Below, piece after piece: positions 47,588 to 55,086 of a stretch of DNA of 64,000 nt; the first letter of the stretch is position 1, and every line of letters begins with the position of its first letter. The notes below the pieces were generated by a model that was not told the DNA's origin, made no database searches, and saw only the letters and a list, made by a program, of their open reading frames with translations. Where the stretch lies: assembly GCF_000165485.1 (NCBI RefSeq), contig NC_014623.1, positions 496,001 through 560,000 of the forward strand. Reading direction: 5' to 3'. A program made the translations under genes and the position numbers. This stretch comes from Stigmatella aurantiaca DW4/3-1 (GTDB lineage: Bacteria; Myxococcota; Myxococcia; Myxococcales; Myxococcaceae).

Positions 47588-49207
47588 ATGTTTCAGTCTC
47601 AACCCACGGGGGAGGCGAAGGCCTCTCTTGCGAAGGCCGTTCCGGAAAGTCCAAAGGCCGCTGCTTCCACGGGGAGGTCCCTTCCCTTCGCGGTAGGCGT
47701 GGGGACTGCCCTGCTGACAGGGCCTCTGTCCCTGTGGGCGGGCATGGGGGTGGGCGCGCTCTCGTCGAACACCATCCGGGCGGCATTGCCCGCGCTGCTC
47801 TTGGTCCTGGTGCTTCCGCCGCTGGCGGTGGTGGTGATGGAGGCCTGGGTGGGCCGCCGCCGGGGGGGGGGGCCCATGAGGCCAGGGCGGGCGATGGGGC
47901 TGGCTTTGGGGGCGCAGGGGGTGATGGTGGTGGGCGCGATCGGGATGAACGCGTCCGCGAGGAGGCTGGGGGACGCGGCTCTTCTCACGCTGGTGCAGGC
48001 GGTGGTGCTGCCCGTGGTGGTGACGTGGGCGTTGAAGGCCCGCGCGCGCGCGCGGGGAGCGGCCTGGACTGCGTCCGGGGTGGGTCTGCTGGTGCTCCTG
48101 AGCTTGCCGGGCGGTGCGGAAGCCGGGTGTCCCGAGCGGACCTCGTGGCCAACGAAGGACTGGCCCTCGGGAGCCTTGGCGCCAGAGCACGCGTCCGCGC
48201 TGCACGCCTTCGAGCAATACGCTTTCACCCGCCAGGAGCCTGCCGGAGAGCGCAAGGGGATTCGCACGGATGGGGTGGTCATCATCCACCGGGGGCGTCT
48301 GGTGTACGAGCGCTATGCGCCGGGCTGGGCGGCCCACCGGAGGCACCTGGGCTGGTCCATGTCCAAGAGTGTCACCAATGCGCTCACGGGCCTGGCGGTG
48401 GCGCGAGGCGCGCTGGCGCTGGAGGACTCCATTTGCAAGTACGTGAAGGCCTCGCGCGAGTCCGCCTGTGCCATCCAGGTGCGTCACCTGCTCGAGTTCG
48501 CCTCGGGATTGGACTGGCAGGAGGGCTACGAGGACGGCCCGCTCCAGACGTCCTCCGTGTTGGCAATGCTTTACGGAGAGGGCCGCGCGGACATGGTGTC
48601 TTTCATCACGTCGCACGTGCAGCGGGACGTGCCGGGAACGAGCTGGGAGTACTCCTCGGGAGACACGACGTTGCTGGCGGCCGTGGTGGGCTCGGCCATG
48701 CGGCCCCAGCAGGCCGAGGGCTGGGAATGGAAGCTTCTGTTCGAGCCCGTGGGCGTGAGCAGCGCGGTGTGGGAGCGGGATGCGAAGGGCGTCCTGGTGG
48801 GCTCCTCGTTGATGTATGCCACCCCCCGGGACTGGGCGAAGCTGGGCTTTCTGTTCCTGAATGATGGGTGCTGGGAGGGCCAGCGGCTGTTGCCCGAGGG
48901 GTGGGTGGCGCGGTCCACCACCGTGGCCGAGCCGCTCCGGAAGAAGCGGCTGTACTGGGACGCGGGAGACGTGCAGGGCTGGCAATTCTGGCTCAACCGC
49001 CCCGTGCCGGGCTTCCAGGAGGAAAGGCCCTGGCCCCACGTCCCCGAGGATGCCTACGCCATGCGCGGGCACTGGGGGCAGTCCGTGACCCTCATTCCTT
49101 CGCTGGACGTGGTGGTGGTGCGCATGGCCGATGACCGCGAGCCCGGTGCCTTCAACCTGGATGCGTTTCTCGCCAAGGCCTTGGCGCTGGTGGAGGAGAC
49201 GCCATGA
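47588..49207 (+). CDS. Membrane-anchored serine hydrolase (beta-lactamase family)
   Basis: A 539-residue protein with three or four membrane helices in the first 190 residues (FAVGVGTALLTGPLSLWAGM, IRAALPALLLVLVLPPLAVV, MGLALGAQGVMVVGAIGM, VGLLVLLSLPG). A serine-hydrolase domain follows from about residue 195. The catalytic SxxK is GWSMSKSVTNALTGLAV, the YxN equivalent is WEYSSGDTTLLAAVV and the third motif is MRGHWGQSVTLIPSLD, as in class-C beta-lactamases and esterases. The N-terminal membrane part is an unusual fusion. Its likely position is the cytoplasmic membrane with the domain outside. It overlaps the next gene by four bases (ATGA). Confidence 0.85.
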   Translation: MFQSQPTGEAKASLAKAVPESPKAAASTGRSLPFAVGVGTALLTGPLSLWAGMGVGALSSNTIRAALPALLLVLVLPPLAVVVMEAWVGRRRGGGPMRPGRAMGLALGAQGVMVVGAIGMNASARRLGDAALLTLVQAVVLPVVVTWALKARARARGAAWTASGVGLLVLLSLPGGAEAGCPERTSWPTKDWPSGALAPEHASALHAFEQYAFTRQEPAGERKGIRTDGVVIIHRGRLVYERYAPGWAAHRRHLGWSMSKSVTNALTGLAVARGALALEDSICKYVKASRESACAIQVRHLLEFASGLDWQEGYEDGPLQTSSVLAMLYGEGRADMVSFITSHVQRDVPGTSWEYSSGDTTLLAAVVGSAMRPQQAEGWEWKLLFEPVGVSSAVWERDAKGVLVGSSLMYATPRDWAKLGFLFLNDGCWEGQRLLPEGWVARSTTVAEPLRKKRLYWDAGDVQGWQFWLNRPVPGFQEERPWPHVPEDAYAMRGHWGQSVTLIPSLDVVVVRMADDREPGAFNLDAFLAKALALVEETP

Positions 49208-49512
49208 AACGGGCGGTGCTTTTCGGAGCCTGGGCGCTGGCGCTGGGGGCCTGCGATTCCAGCCCCCGGCGGCTCTATGACAACAATGACTTGCAACTCG
49301 TGACGGCCTACACGGCGAAGGACGCGTGCTCGTGCCTCTTCGTGGCGGAGCAGGAGGAGTCCTTCTGCCGGTCCTGGGTGAAGGCCAGCCCGGCCGTGGC
49401 GCATCTCCGTGTCGACGCGGAGAAGAAGGTGGTGGAGACCTCCGCGCTGCTGCTCTGGGGTGCCCGGGCGCGTTTCGTGGATGCGCGGGCCGGGTGCGTG
49501 CTGGAGGAGTAG
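49204..49512 (+). CDS. Small cysteine-containing lipoprotein
   Basis: A 102-residue lipoprotein starting inside the stop of the serine hydrolase gene (ATGA). The lipobox is ALALGACDSS (Cys 17). The mature part has Cys residues in KDACSCLFVAEQEESFCRSW and ARAGCVLEE. These give four or five cysteines for disulfides in about 85 residues. Family unknown. The overlapping start means that it is made together with the hydrolase, so a role linked to that enzyme (activator, inhibitor or anchor) is plausible. It is convergent to the next gene, four bases away. Confidence 0.75.
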   Translation: MKRAVLFGAWALALGACDSSPRRLYDNNDLQLVTAYTAKDACSCLFVAEQEESFCRSWVKASPAVAHLRVDAEKKVVETSALLLWGARARFVDARAGCVLEE

Positions 49513-49516
49513 CGGG

Positions 49517-51325
49517 CTATCCGCCCTTCCACAGGCCATGGCGGCGGGCCCTGCGTCCCAGCGTCACCGGATCCATGCCCAGGGCCGCCGCCGCGCGGCG
49601 CAGCACGCCGCCACTCTGCTCCAGGGCCTCGCGGATGAGGTCGCGCTCCAACTGCTCCATTCGGGTTCGCAGTGAGCCCCCGGGGGCCCCGTGGCCCGGG
49701 CGCAGGCCCGCCAGCATCACCGGGGGGAGCAGGCTCCGGGTCACCATCTCCCCGGGCTTCGACAGGAGCACCGCTCGCTCCATCACGTTGCGCAGCTCGC
49801 GCGCATTGCCGGGCCAGGTGTACGCCAGCAAGGCCTCCTCCGCCTCGGGCGCCACCCCGCTCGCCGAGCGCTTCAGCACTTGGTTGAAGAGCTCCAGGAA
49901 GTGCCGCGCCAGCGAGAGTGTGTCCTCGGGGCGCTCGCGCAGGGGGGGAATGTCGATGGTGAAGCTGTTGAGCCGGTAGAAGAGGTCGGCCCGGAAGCGC
50001 CCGGCGCGCACCTCCTGGGCCAGGTCCCGGTTGCTCGCCGCCACGACGCGCACATCCACGTGGCGCACCTGGGTGCCGCCCACGGGGCGCACATCCCCTC
50101 CTTCCAACACGCGCAGGAGCTTGGCCTGGAGGTTGGGGGTGGTGTTCTCGATTTCATCCAGGAAGATGGTGCCGCCATCGGCCAGCACGAAGAGGCCAGG
50201 GTGGTCGGCCACCGCGCCGGTGAAGGCGCCTTTCACGTGGCCAAACAGCTCGCTCTCCAGGAGCGTCTCGGTCAGCGCGCCGCAGTCTTGCACCACCAGC
50301 GGCACGTTCCCTCGGCCGCTCAGCTTGTGGATGATGCGCGCCAGCACCTCCTTGCCCGTGCCCGTTTCCCCTTGCAGCAGCACCGCCACCCGGTGGGGGG
50401 CCGCCACGCGCACCATCTCCATCACCCGCTTCATCGGAGGGCTGGAAAAGCCGAGCCCCTCGCTGCCCACCGGGGTGGGCGTGCCCGAGCTGCCCTCCAG
50501 GAGCGCGCGCTCCCGGAGCAGGTTGCGCTCCAATTCGAGCGCCAGGCGCCGCTGCTCCGTGCGCACGCCGTGCTCGCGCCCCGCGTCCAGCACCGCCTGC
50601 CGGATGGCTTCCGGCTCGGGCGAAGGGCCCAGGGCCCGGAAGATGCCCCCGGCGTTGAACAGCTCCACCAGCCGCTCGGCCGGGGCGGGTGAGCAGTAGA
50701 CGATGCGCGCCGCCATGTCGCTGGGCGGCGCCGCTCCCGTGAGGTCCACCTCTTCCATGCGGCGGGCGGCCAACTGCTCCACCAGCGCCAGGGCCTGCAC
50801 CTCGTCCGTTCCGGCCACCAACAGGACCGCCACGTCTCCCCGGTTCAGCAAGGCCTGCACTTCCGTGGACGAGGTCGCATGGCCCAGCCGTGCGTGCCCT
50901 TCGAGCGCCGCGCGGATGAGCCGCGCCTGAGACTCCGTCGCGTAGGCCACCGCCACCTGGAGGGCGCTCTCCTGGAGGTAGCGCACGAGCGTGACCCGGT
51001 TCGATCCCTCGAAGGACCGGAAGATCACCCCCATCGCCATCACGGTGCCGCCGTTGGCCACCGCCGTGTCATGCCGCCAGCGCACCTCGCCCTGGACCTG
51101 GATGCGCGCATGGGAGTCCGGCAGCGAGAAGGCCAGCTCGAAGAGCTGCCCTTCCCGGGGCCCCGCGTCGGTGCCCTCGAGCGAGGTGGCCACCAGGCCG
51201 ATCCCCGTCTCGCTGATGTTGACGGACCAGCACCCGTGCAATGCCGGCTGAGTCATGACCTGCACGTACAGGGGTTTGCGGGGGCTGCGGTCCCTGAACT
51301 GCCTGGAGCGGGGAGGGGGCTTCAT
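49517..51325 (-). CDS. PilZ-linked sigma-54 enhancer-binding activator
   Basis: A 602-residue transcription activator. Residues about 5-115 look like a PilZ cyclic-di-GMP-binding domain: an Arg-rich start (RSRQFRDRSPRKPLYVQ), then CWSVNISETGIGLVATSLEG (the N-x-S-x-x-G motif). A second, receiver-like or variant domain occupies about 120-260. The AAA+ core follows: Walker A GETGTGKE near 318, GAFTGA (sigma-54 contact loop) in HVKGAFTGAVADH, Walker B IFLDEIENTTPNLQAKLLRV, VVAASNRDL, and FRADLFYRLNSFTIDIPPLR. A C-terminal Fis-type helix-turn-helix ends the protein (EALEQSGGVLRRAAAALGMD). It probably turns on genes at sigma-54 promoters in response to c-di-GMP. Confidence 0.9.
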   Translation of the reverse strand: MKPPPRSRQFRDRSPRKPLYVQVMTQPALHGCWSVNISETGIGLVATSLEGTDAGPREGQLFELAFSLPDSHARIQVQGEVRWRHDTAVANGGTVMAMGVIFRSFEGSNRVTLVRYLQESALQVAVAYATESQARLIRAALEGHARLGHATSSTEVQALLNRGDVAVLLVAGTDEVQALALVEQLAARRMEEVDLTGAAPPSDMAARIVYCSPAPAERLVELFNAGGIFRALGPSPEPEAIRQAVLDAGREHGVRTEQRRLALELERNLLRERALLEGSSGTPTPVGSEGLGFSSPPMKRVMEMVRVAAPHRVAVLLQGETGTGKEVLARIIHKLSGRGNVPLVVQDCGALTETLLESELFGHVKGAFTGAVADHPGLFVLADGGTIFLDEIENTTPNLQAKLLRVLEGGDVRPVGGTQVRHVDVRVVAASNRDLAQEVRAGRFRADLFYRLNSFTIDIPPLRERPEDTLSLARHFLELFNQVLKRSASGVAPEAEEALLAYTWPGNARELRNVMERAVLLSKPGEMVTRSLLPPVMLAGLRPGHGAPGGSLRTRMEQLERDLIREALEQSGGVLRRAAAALGMDPVTLGRRARRHGLWKGG

Positions 51326-51550
51326 GGGTGAATCTTGGTGATTCAAGAATGAAGCATGGGCTCAGAACATTGAAATTTCACGTTCTGGTGAACGGCTTGT
51401 GCTGTCGAAGCTTCAGCCTTGAATCTCGGCAGTGGAGATAACGCCTTGTTTTCTAAGGATTTTGGGGGTGGCCTGAATCCTGCTCTAGGGAGTGTCCGGC
51501 AGCGGTCCCCGGCTCTCTCCCAACAGGTCCTCACTTCAGGAAACTCCATC

Positions 51551-52174
51551 ATGCACGCACACCTCGAGTCTTTTCGACCGGTGATGGACCTGGACGTGGA
51601 GCGCCAGCTCCGCCACCGGATGGCGATGACCCGCCCCATGGATACGGCACACGGGATGTTCTTCAACGGGGTGCTGGACGTCGTTCGCACACTCGGTGGG
51701 AGCGAAGCCGCGGACCGCTGCCAGGAAGTCTCGGAGGAGCGGCGCTTCATTGCGCCCGTGCATTACCCCGTCTTTGGCCTGCTGCGCATGATGTTCGTGG
51801 CGGTGAAGGACCTGGGGGCCCGGGCAGGAGGCGGCTCGGCGGTGCTGCGCCTCATGGGGCGCCGGGCCGCGCAGGATTTTTTGCGCGCTCCCGCGGGCAG
51901 GATGATGCTCGTGCTGTCGGAGAACAACCCCCGGCGGCTCCTCAACCAGCTGCCTTCCAGTTACCGCACCGTGGTCAGCTACGGCGAGCGGCGGATGACC
52001 TGGTCCCCGGGCGAGCGCAGCGGTTGTCTCGTGACGCAGTGGGACTTCATGCCACCGGCCTACACGAAGGGGCTGTTGCAGGGCGTGCTGGAGGCGGTGG
52101 GGGCCCGGAACGTTTCGGTCATCGGCAGCCCCCTGGGGCTGCTCGACAGCGAGTACGAGCTGTCGTGGGACTGA
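51551..52174 (+). CDS. DUF2378 (myxobacterial TIGR02265 family) protein
   Basis: A 207-residue cytoplasmic protein of the DUF2378/TIGR02265 family, a paralogous group that is large in myxobacteria. The family pattern is seen in the HGMFFNGVLDVVRTLGGSEA, FIAPVHYPVFGLLRMMFVAV, RRAAQDFLRAPAGRMMLVLS and MPPAYTKGLLQGVLEAVGA segments. The starting ATG at 51551 is preferred because the 44 upstream codons are not protein-like. It is divergent from the PilZ activator across 225 bases, so that activator may control it. The function of the family is unknown. Confidence 0.88.
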   Translation: MHAHLESFRPVMDLDVERQLRHRMAMTRPMDTAHGMFFNGVLDVVRTLGGSEAADRCQEVSEERRFIAPVHYPVFGLLRMMFVAVKDLGARAGGGSAVLRLMGRRAAQDFLRAPAGRMMLVLSENNPRRLLNQLPSSYRTVVSYGERRMTWSPGERSGCLVTQWDFMPPAYTKGLLQGVLEAVGARNVSVIGSPLGLLDSEYELSWD

Positions 52175-52250
52175 TGGGAACAAAGAGGGGTCGGCTGGGT
52201 TGGGCGGAAACAGGACCGGCCATGGGTCAAACCAAGAGGGGCGAGAGGAG

Positions 52251-52454
52251 ATGCGGATGAGGCTCGATGACGGGATGGTGGAGGGGACCCAGGGCGCTCA
52301 GCGGAAGCGGCCGTCCGAGGGAATCAGCGGGGGGGCCTCTGTGCAGCGCGAAGCACCCAAGGGCGGCACGCGGGGGGGGGCTTCTTCCGAGTCCGCGCCC
52401 AAGGCGCGGGGAGAACAGCGCAGGCTGCAGGACTTCCTGAGCGCCTTCGTCTAG
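52251..52454 (+). CDS. Small basic hypothetical protein
   Basis: A 67-residue protein with a GAGAGGAG site just before the ATG at 52251. It starts MRMRLDDGMVEGTQGAQRKR. It is rich in Gly, Arg, Ser and Glu, without hydrophobic core, and ends LQDFLSAFV, a short amphipathic helix. A strong terminator follows 27 bases after the stop, which supports a real transcription unit. It could be the tail of the DUF2378 operon. No family known. Confidence 0.5.
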   Translation: MRMRLDDGMVEGTQGAQRKRPSEGISGGASVQREAPKGGTRGGASSESAPKARGEQRRLQDFLSAFV

Positions 52455-52481
52455 CGGCAGGCAGGCTAGGAAGTTCACGAC

Positions 52482-52516
52482 CCCTCTTTCGCGTCCACGC
52501 GGAAAGAGGGATTTTC
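52482..52516 (+). terminator. Intrinsic terminator after the small-protein gene
   Basis: CCCTCTTTCGCG / CGCGGAAAGAGGG makes an 11- to 12-base stem (one bulged base) with a TCCA loop (52482-52510), followed by ATTTTC. It ends the DUF2378/small-protein unit before the response-regulator gene. Confidence 0.8.
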
Positions 52517-52550
52517 TGTCGTCCTCCGTCACGGGGGGCGAGAGGAAGTC

Positions 52551-53006
52551 ATGGGCAGAGCAAGGGCAATCACCATCCTGATGGCAGACGATGACGCGGA
52601 TGACCGGGAGCTCGCCCGGGAGGCCTTACGGGTCAGCCAAGTTCCCAGCGACTTGCGGTGTGTCGAGGATGGTGAGGAGCTGCTCGAGTACCTGAGCCGG
52701 AGTGGCCGCTACAGCGACCCCCGGACCGCGCCGTCGCCGGGGCTCATCCTGCTGGACTTGAACATGCCCCGCATGGACGGCCGGGAAGTCCTGCGCACGC
52801 TCAAGAAGGATCCGCTCCTGAAGCGCATCCCCGTCATCATCCTGAGCACCTCGCGCAGGGATGAGGACGTGCTGAAGAGCTACGATTTGGGCGCCAACTG
52901 CTTCATCACCAAGCCAGGCTCCTTCTCGGAACTCATCCAGGTGATGAAGGTCCTGGATGCCTGCTGGATCCAGATCGCCGAACTTCCTCGCCCGGCCTAC
53001 TCATGA
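52551..53006 (+). CDS. Single-domain response regulator (Rcp1-like)
   Basis: A 151-residue stand-alone receiver. The acidic pocket is MADDDADDRELA, the phosphoacceptor Asp lies in LILLDLNMPRMDGREVL, the Thr/Ser is in VIILSTSRRDEDVLKSYDLG and the Lys in CFITKPGSFSELIQVMK. The extended loop after strand 2 (SRSGRYSDPRTAPSPGL) is typical of the Rcp1/phytochrome-associated regulators. It has no output domain. A strong GAGAGG site precedes the ATG. Its stop overlaps the start of the hybrid kinase (ATGA), so the two are a pair, and it probably receives phosphate from that kinase. Confidence 0.92.
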   Translation: MGRARAITILMADDDADDRELAREALRVSQVPSDLRCVEDGEELLEYLSRSGRYSDPRTAPSPGLILLDLNMPRMDGREVLRTLKKDPLLKRIPVIILSTSRRDEDVLKSYDLGANCFITKPGSFSELIQVMKVLDACWIQIAELPRPAYS

Positions 53007-54949
53007 CGCCGCGGGTTTCCTCTCGCGCGCTCAACGTCCTGCTGGTCGAGGACGATGAGGATGACTTCCTGCTGGTCCGGGATGCGCTGCGGGCCATGTG
53101 CACGGGCAAGGTGACGGTGGAGTGGGTGCGCGAGGCGGACGAGGCGCTGCCTGCGCTGGCGGCGGCGAGCCACGACGTGTGTCTGATGGACTACCGGCTC
53201 GGGGCGCACACGGGCCTGGAGCTGCTGGAGCAGGCCCGGCGCCAGGGGTGGCGCACGCCCATCATCCTGTTGACGGGCATGACCGAGGGCAGCGAGGTGG
53301 ACCATCAGGCGCAGGAGGCGGGGGCCGCGGACTTCCTGGCGAAGTCCGAGGTGACGCCGGTCTTGCTGGAGCGCTCCATCCGCTATGCCATCCAGCATGC
53401 GCGGACGCTGGAGGCGCTGCGGCGCTCCCAGGCCAGCTTTCGCGAGCTCATCGAGCGGCAGCCAGATGGCATCACCGTGCTGTCGGCGGGGCGGGCCGTC
53501 TATGTGAACCCCGCCATGGCCCGGTTGGGCGGCGTGTCTCAGGAGGCGCTCCTGGGGCAGACGCTGGATGGGCTGATGGTGCGGCTCCTGGGGGCCGAGG
53601 AGTGGCCGAAGCTCCAGGAGACCCTGGAGGGACAGGACGGCCCGATGGCGCCCCGGGAAGCGCGCCTGTTGCGCCCCTCGGGCGAGGCCATCCCCGTGGA
53701 GCTGGCCCGGCTGCCGGTGGTGTTCGATGGCCAGCCCTGCTCCATGTGGATTGCCCGGGACCTGACCGAGCGCAAGCTGTTGCAGTCGCGCCTCATGTTG
53801 GCCGAGCGCATGGCCTCGCTGGGCATGGTGGCGGGGACGGTGGCGCACGACATCAACAACCCGCTCTCGTACGTGCTCGCCAACCTCCACCACCTGGAGA
53901 CCGACGTGCTGCCGCGCTTGGCGCTGGGGGAGGGGGAGCGGACCGAGGTCCGCGCCTTGCTGGCGGACATCCGGCACGGGGCGCAGAGTTCCCGGGACAT
54001 CATCCAGCAGCTGCGTGTCTTCTCTCACGGGGACAAGGAAGGGAGGCTGGAGCCCGTGGAGGTGCACCGGGTCCTCGAGTCCTCGCTGCGCATGGTGCAG
54101 CACACCCTCCGGCAGCGGGCCCGGCTGGTCCGTGAGTACGCTCCGCCGACCCTGGTGATGGCGAATGAGGGGAAGCTCGGGCAGGTGTTCATGAACCTGC
54201 TGATCAACGCGGCCGAGGCCATTCCGGAGGGGGACGTGGAGCACCATGAGATCCGCCTTGTCACGCGAGTGCGTGCCCAGGAGGTGCTCATCGAGGTCCA
54301 CGACACGGGCGCGGGCCTCACCCCGGAGCGGCGCGAGCGGGTGTTCGAACCCTTCTTCACGAGCACCCCCAGCGGCGTGGACACGGGATTGAGCCTGTCC
54401 GTGTGCCGGAGCATCGTGACGGGCCTGGGCGGCCGCATGGAGTTGGAGAGCGAGCTGGGGCGGGGCAGCACCTTCCGGGTTCGCTTGCCCGTCGCCGAGC
54501 GGCAGGCCGTGCCCACCACGCCGCCGCCACTTCCGTTGCCCTTCAGCACCCTGCCCCGGCGCGGCCGCATCCTCATCGTGGATGACGACCGCATGGTGGG
54601 GGTGGCCATTCGCCGGGCACTTCAGCGGGAGCACGAGGTGGTGGTGATGACGGAGGCGCGCGAGGCGCTGGAGCGCCTGGTGGGCGGGGAGCCCTTCGAC
54701 ATCATCCTCTGCGACATGATGATGCCGGAGATGAGCGGGATGGAGCTGCACGAGGAGCTCTCCCGGGTGTCTGCGCAGGTTGCGGGCAGAATGGTGTTCC
54801 TGACCGGAGGCGCCTTCACCCCGCGGGCCCGGGAGTTCCTGGGTCGGGTGGGAAACCCCTGCATGGAGAAGCCGTTCCTGCCGGAGGAGCTTCGCCAACT
54901 CGTGCAATCGCTGTTGGCCAACTGGTCGCTCACCCCGACGAGGGTGTGA
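53003..54949 (+). CDS. Hybrid histidine kinase: receiver - PAS - kinase - receiver
   Basis: A 648-residue cytoplasmic kinase. An N-terminal receiver (LLVEDDEDDFLLVRDALRAM; Asp in CLMDYRLGAHTGLELLEQ) is followed by PAS (QPDGITVLSAGRAVYVNPAM), the H-box MVAGTVAHDINNPLSYVLAN, an N-box KLGQVFMNLLINAAEAIPEG, and G boxes EVHDTGAGLTPERRERVFEP and DTGLSLSVCRSIVTGLGGRM. The G2 box has Ser in place of the second Gly of GTGLGL. A C-terminal receiver (ILIVDDDRMVGVAIRRALQR; Asp in IILCDMMMPEMSGMEL) ends it. It is coupled to the response regulator just upstream. The N-terminal receiver lets another kinase control it. Confidence 0.92.
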   Translation: MTPRVSSRALNVLLVEDDEDDFLLVRDALRAMCTGKVTVEWVREADEALPALAAASHDVCLMDYRLGAHTGLELLEQARRQGWRTPIILLTGMTEGSEVDHQAQEAGAADFLAKSEVTPVLLERSIRYAIQHARTLEALRRSQASFRELIERQPDGITVLSAGRAVYVNPAMARLGGVSQEALLGQTLDGLMVRLLGAEEWPKLQETLEGQDGPMAPREARLLRPSGEAIPVELARLPVVFDGQPCSMWIARDLTERKLLQSRLMLAERMASLGMVAGTVAHDINNPLSYVLANLHHLETDVLPRLALGEGERTEVRALLADIRHGAQSSRDIIQQLRVFSHGDKEGRLEPVEVHRVLESSLRMVQHTLRQRARLVREYAPPTLVMANEGKLGQVFMNLLINAAEAIPEGDVEHHEIRLVTRVRAQEVLIEVHDTGAGLTPERRERVFEPFFTSTPSGVDTGLSLSVCRSIVTGLGGRMELESELGRGSTFRVRLPVAERQAVPTTPPPLPLPFSTLPRRGRILIVDDDRMVGVAIRRALQREHEVVVMTEAREALERLVGGEPFDIILCDMMMPEMSGMELHEELSRVSAQVAGRMVFLTGGAFTPRAREFLGRVGNPCMEKPFLPEELRQLVQSLLANWSLTPTRV

Positions 54950-55086
54950 AAGGCCGGAAGGGCGTGAATAAATTCCGCCCGGCTTCGTCACGAACCCCGT
55001 GTAGGAGCTGGTGGGGATGGGCGGAAACGCCTGGTGGGAGGCGGGATGGGCCGGCGGCTCCACACTTCCCAAAGAGGCAGGCCCTC

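Noticed and set aside
52997..55072. A 691-codon minus-strand frame
   Set aside because: Antisense to the hybrid kinase gene; the His/Gln/Pro/Arg-rich translation has no domain.
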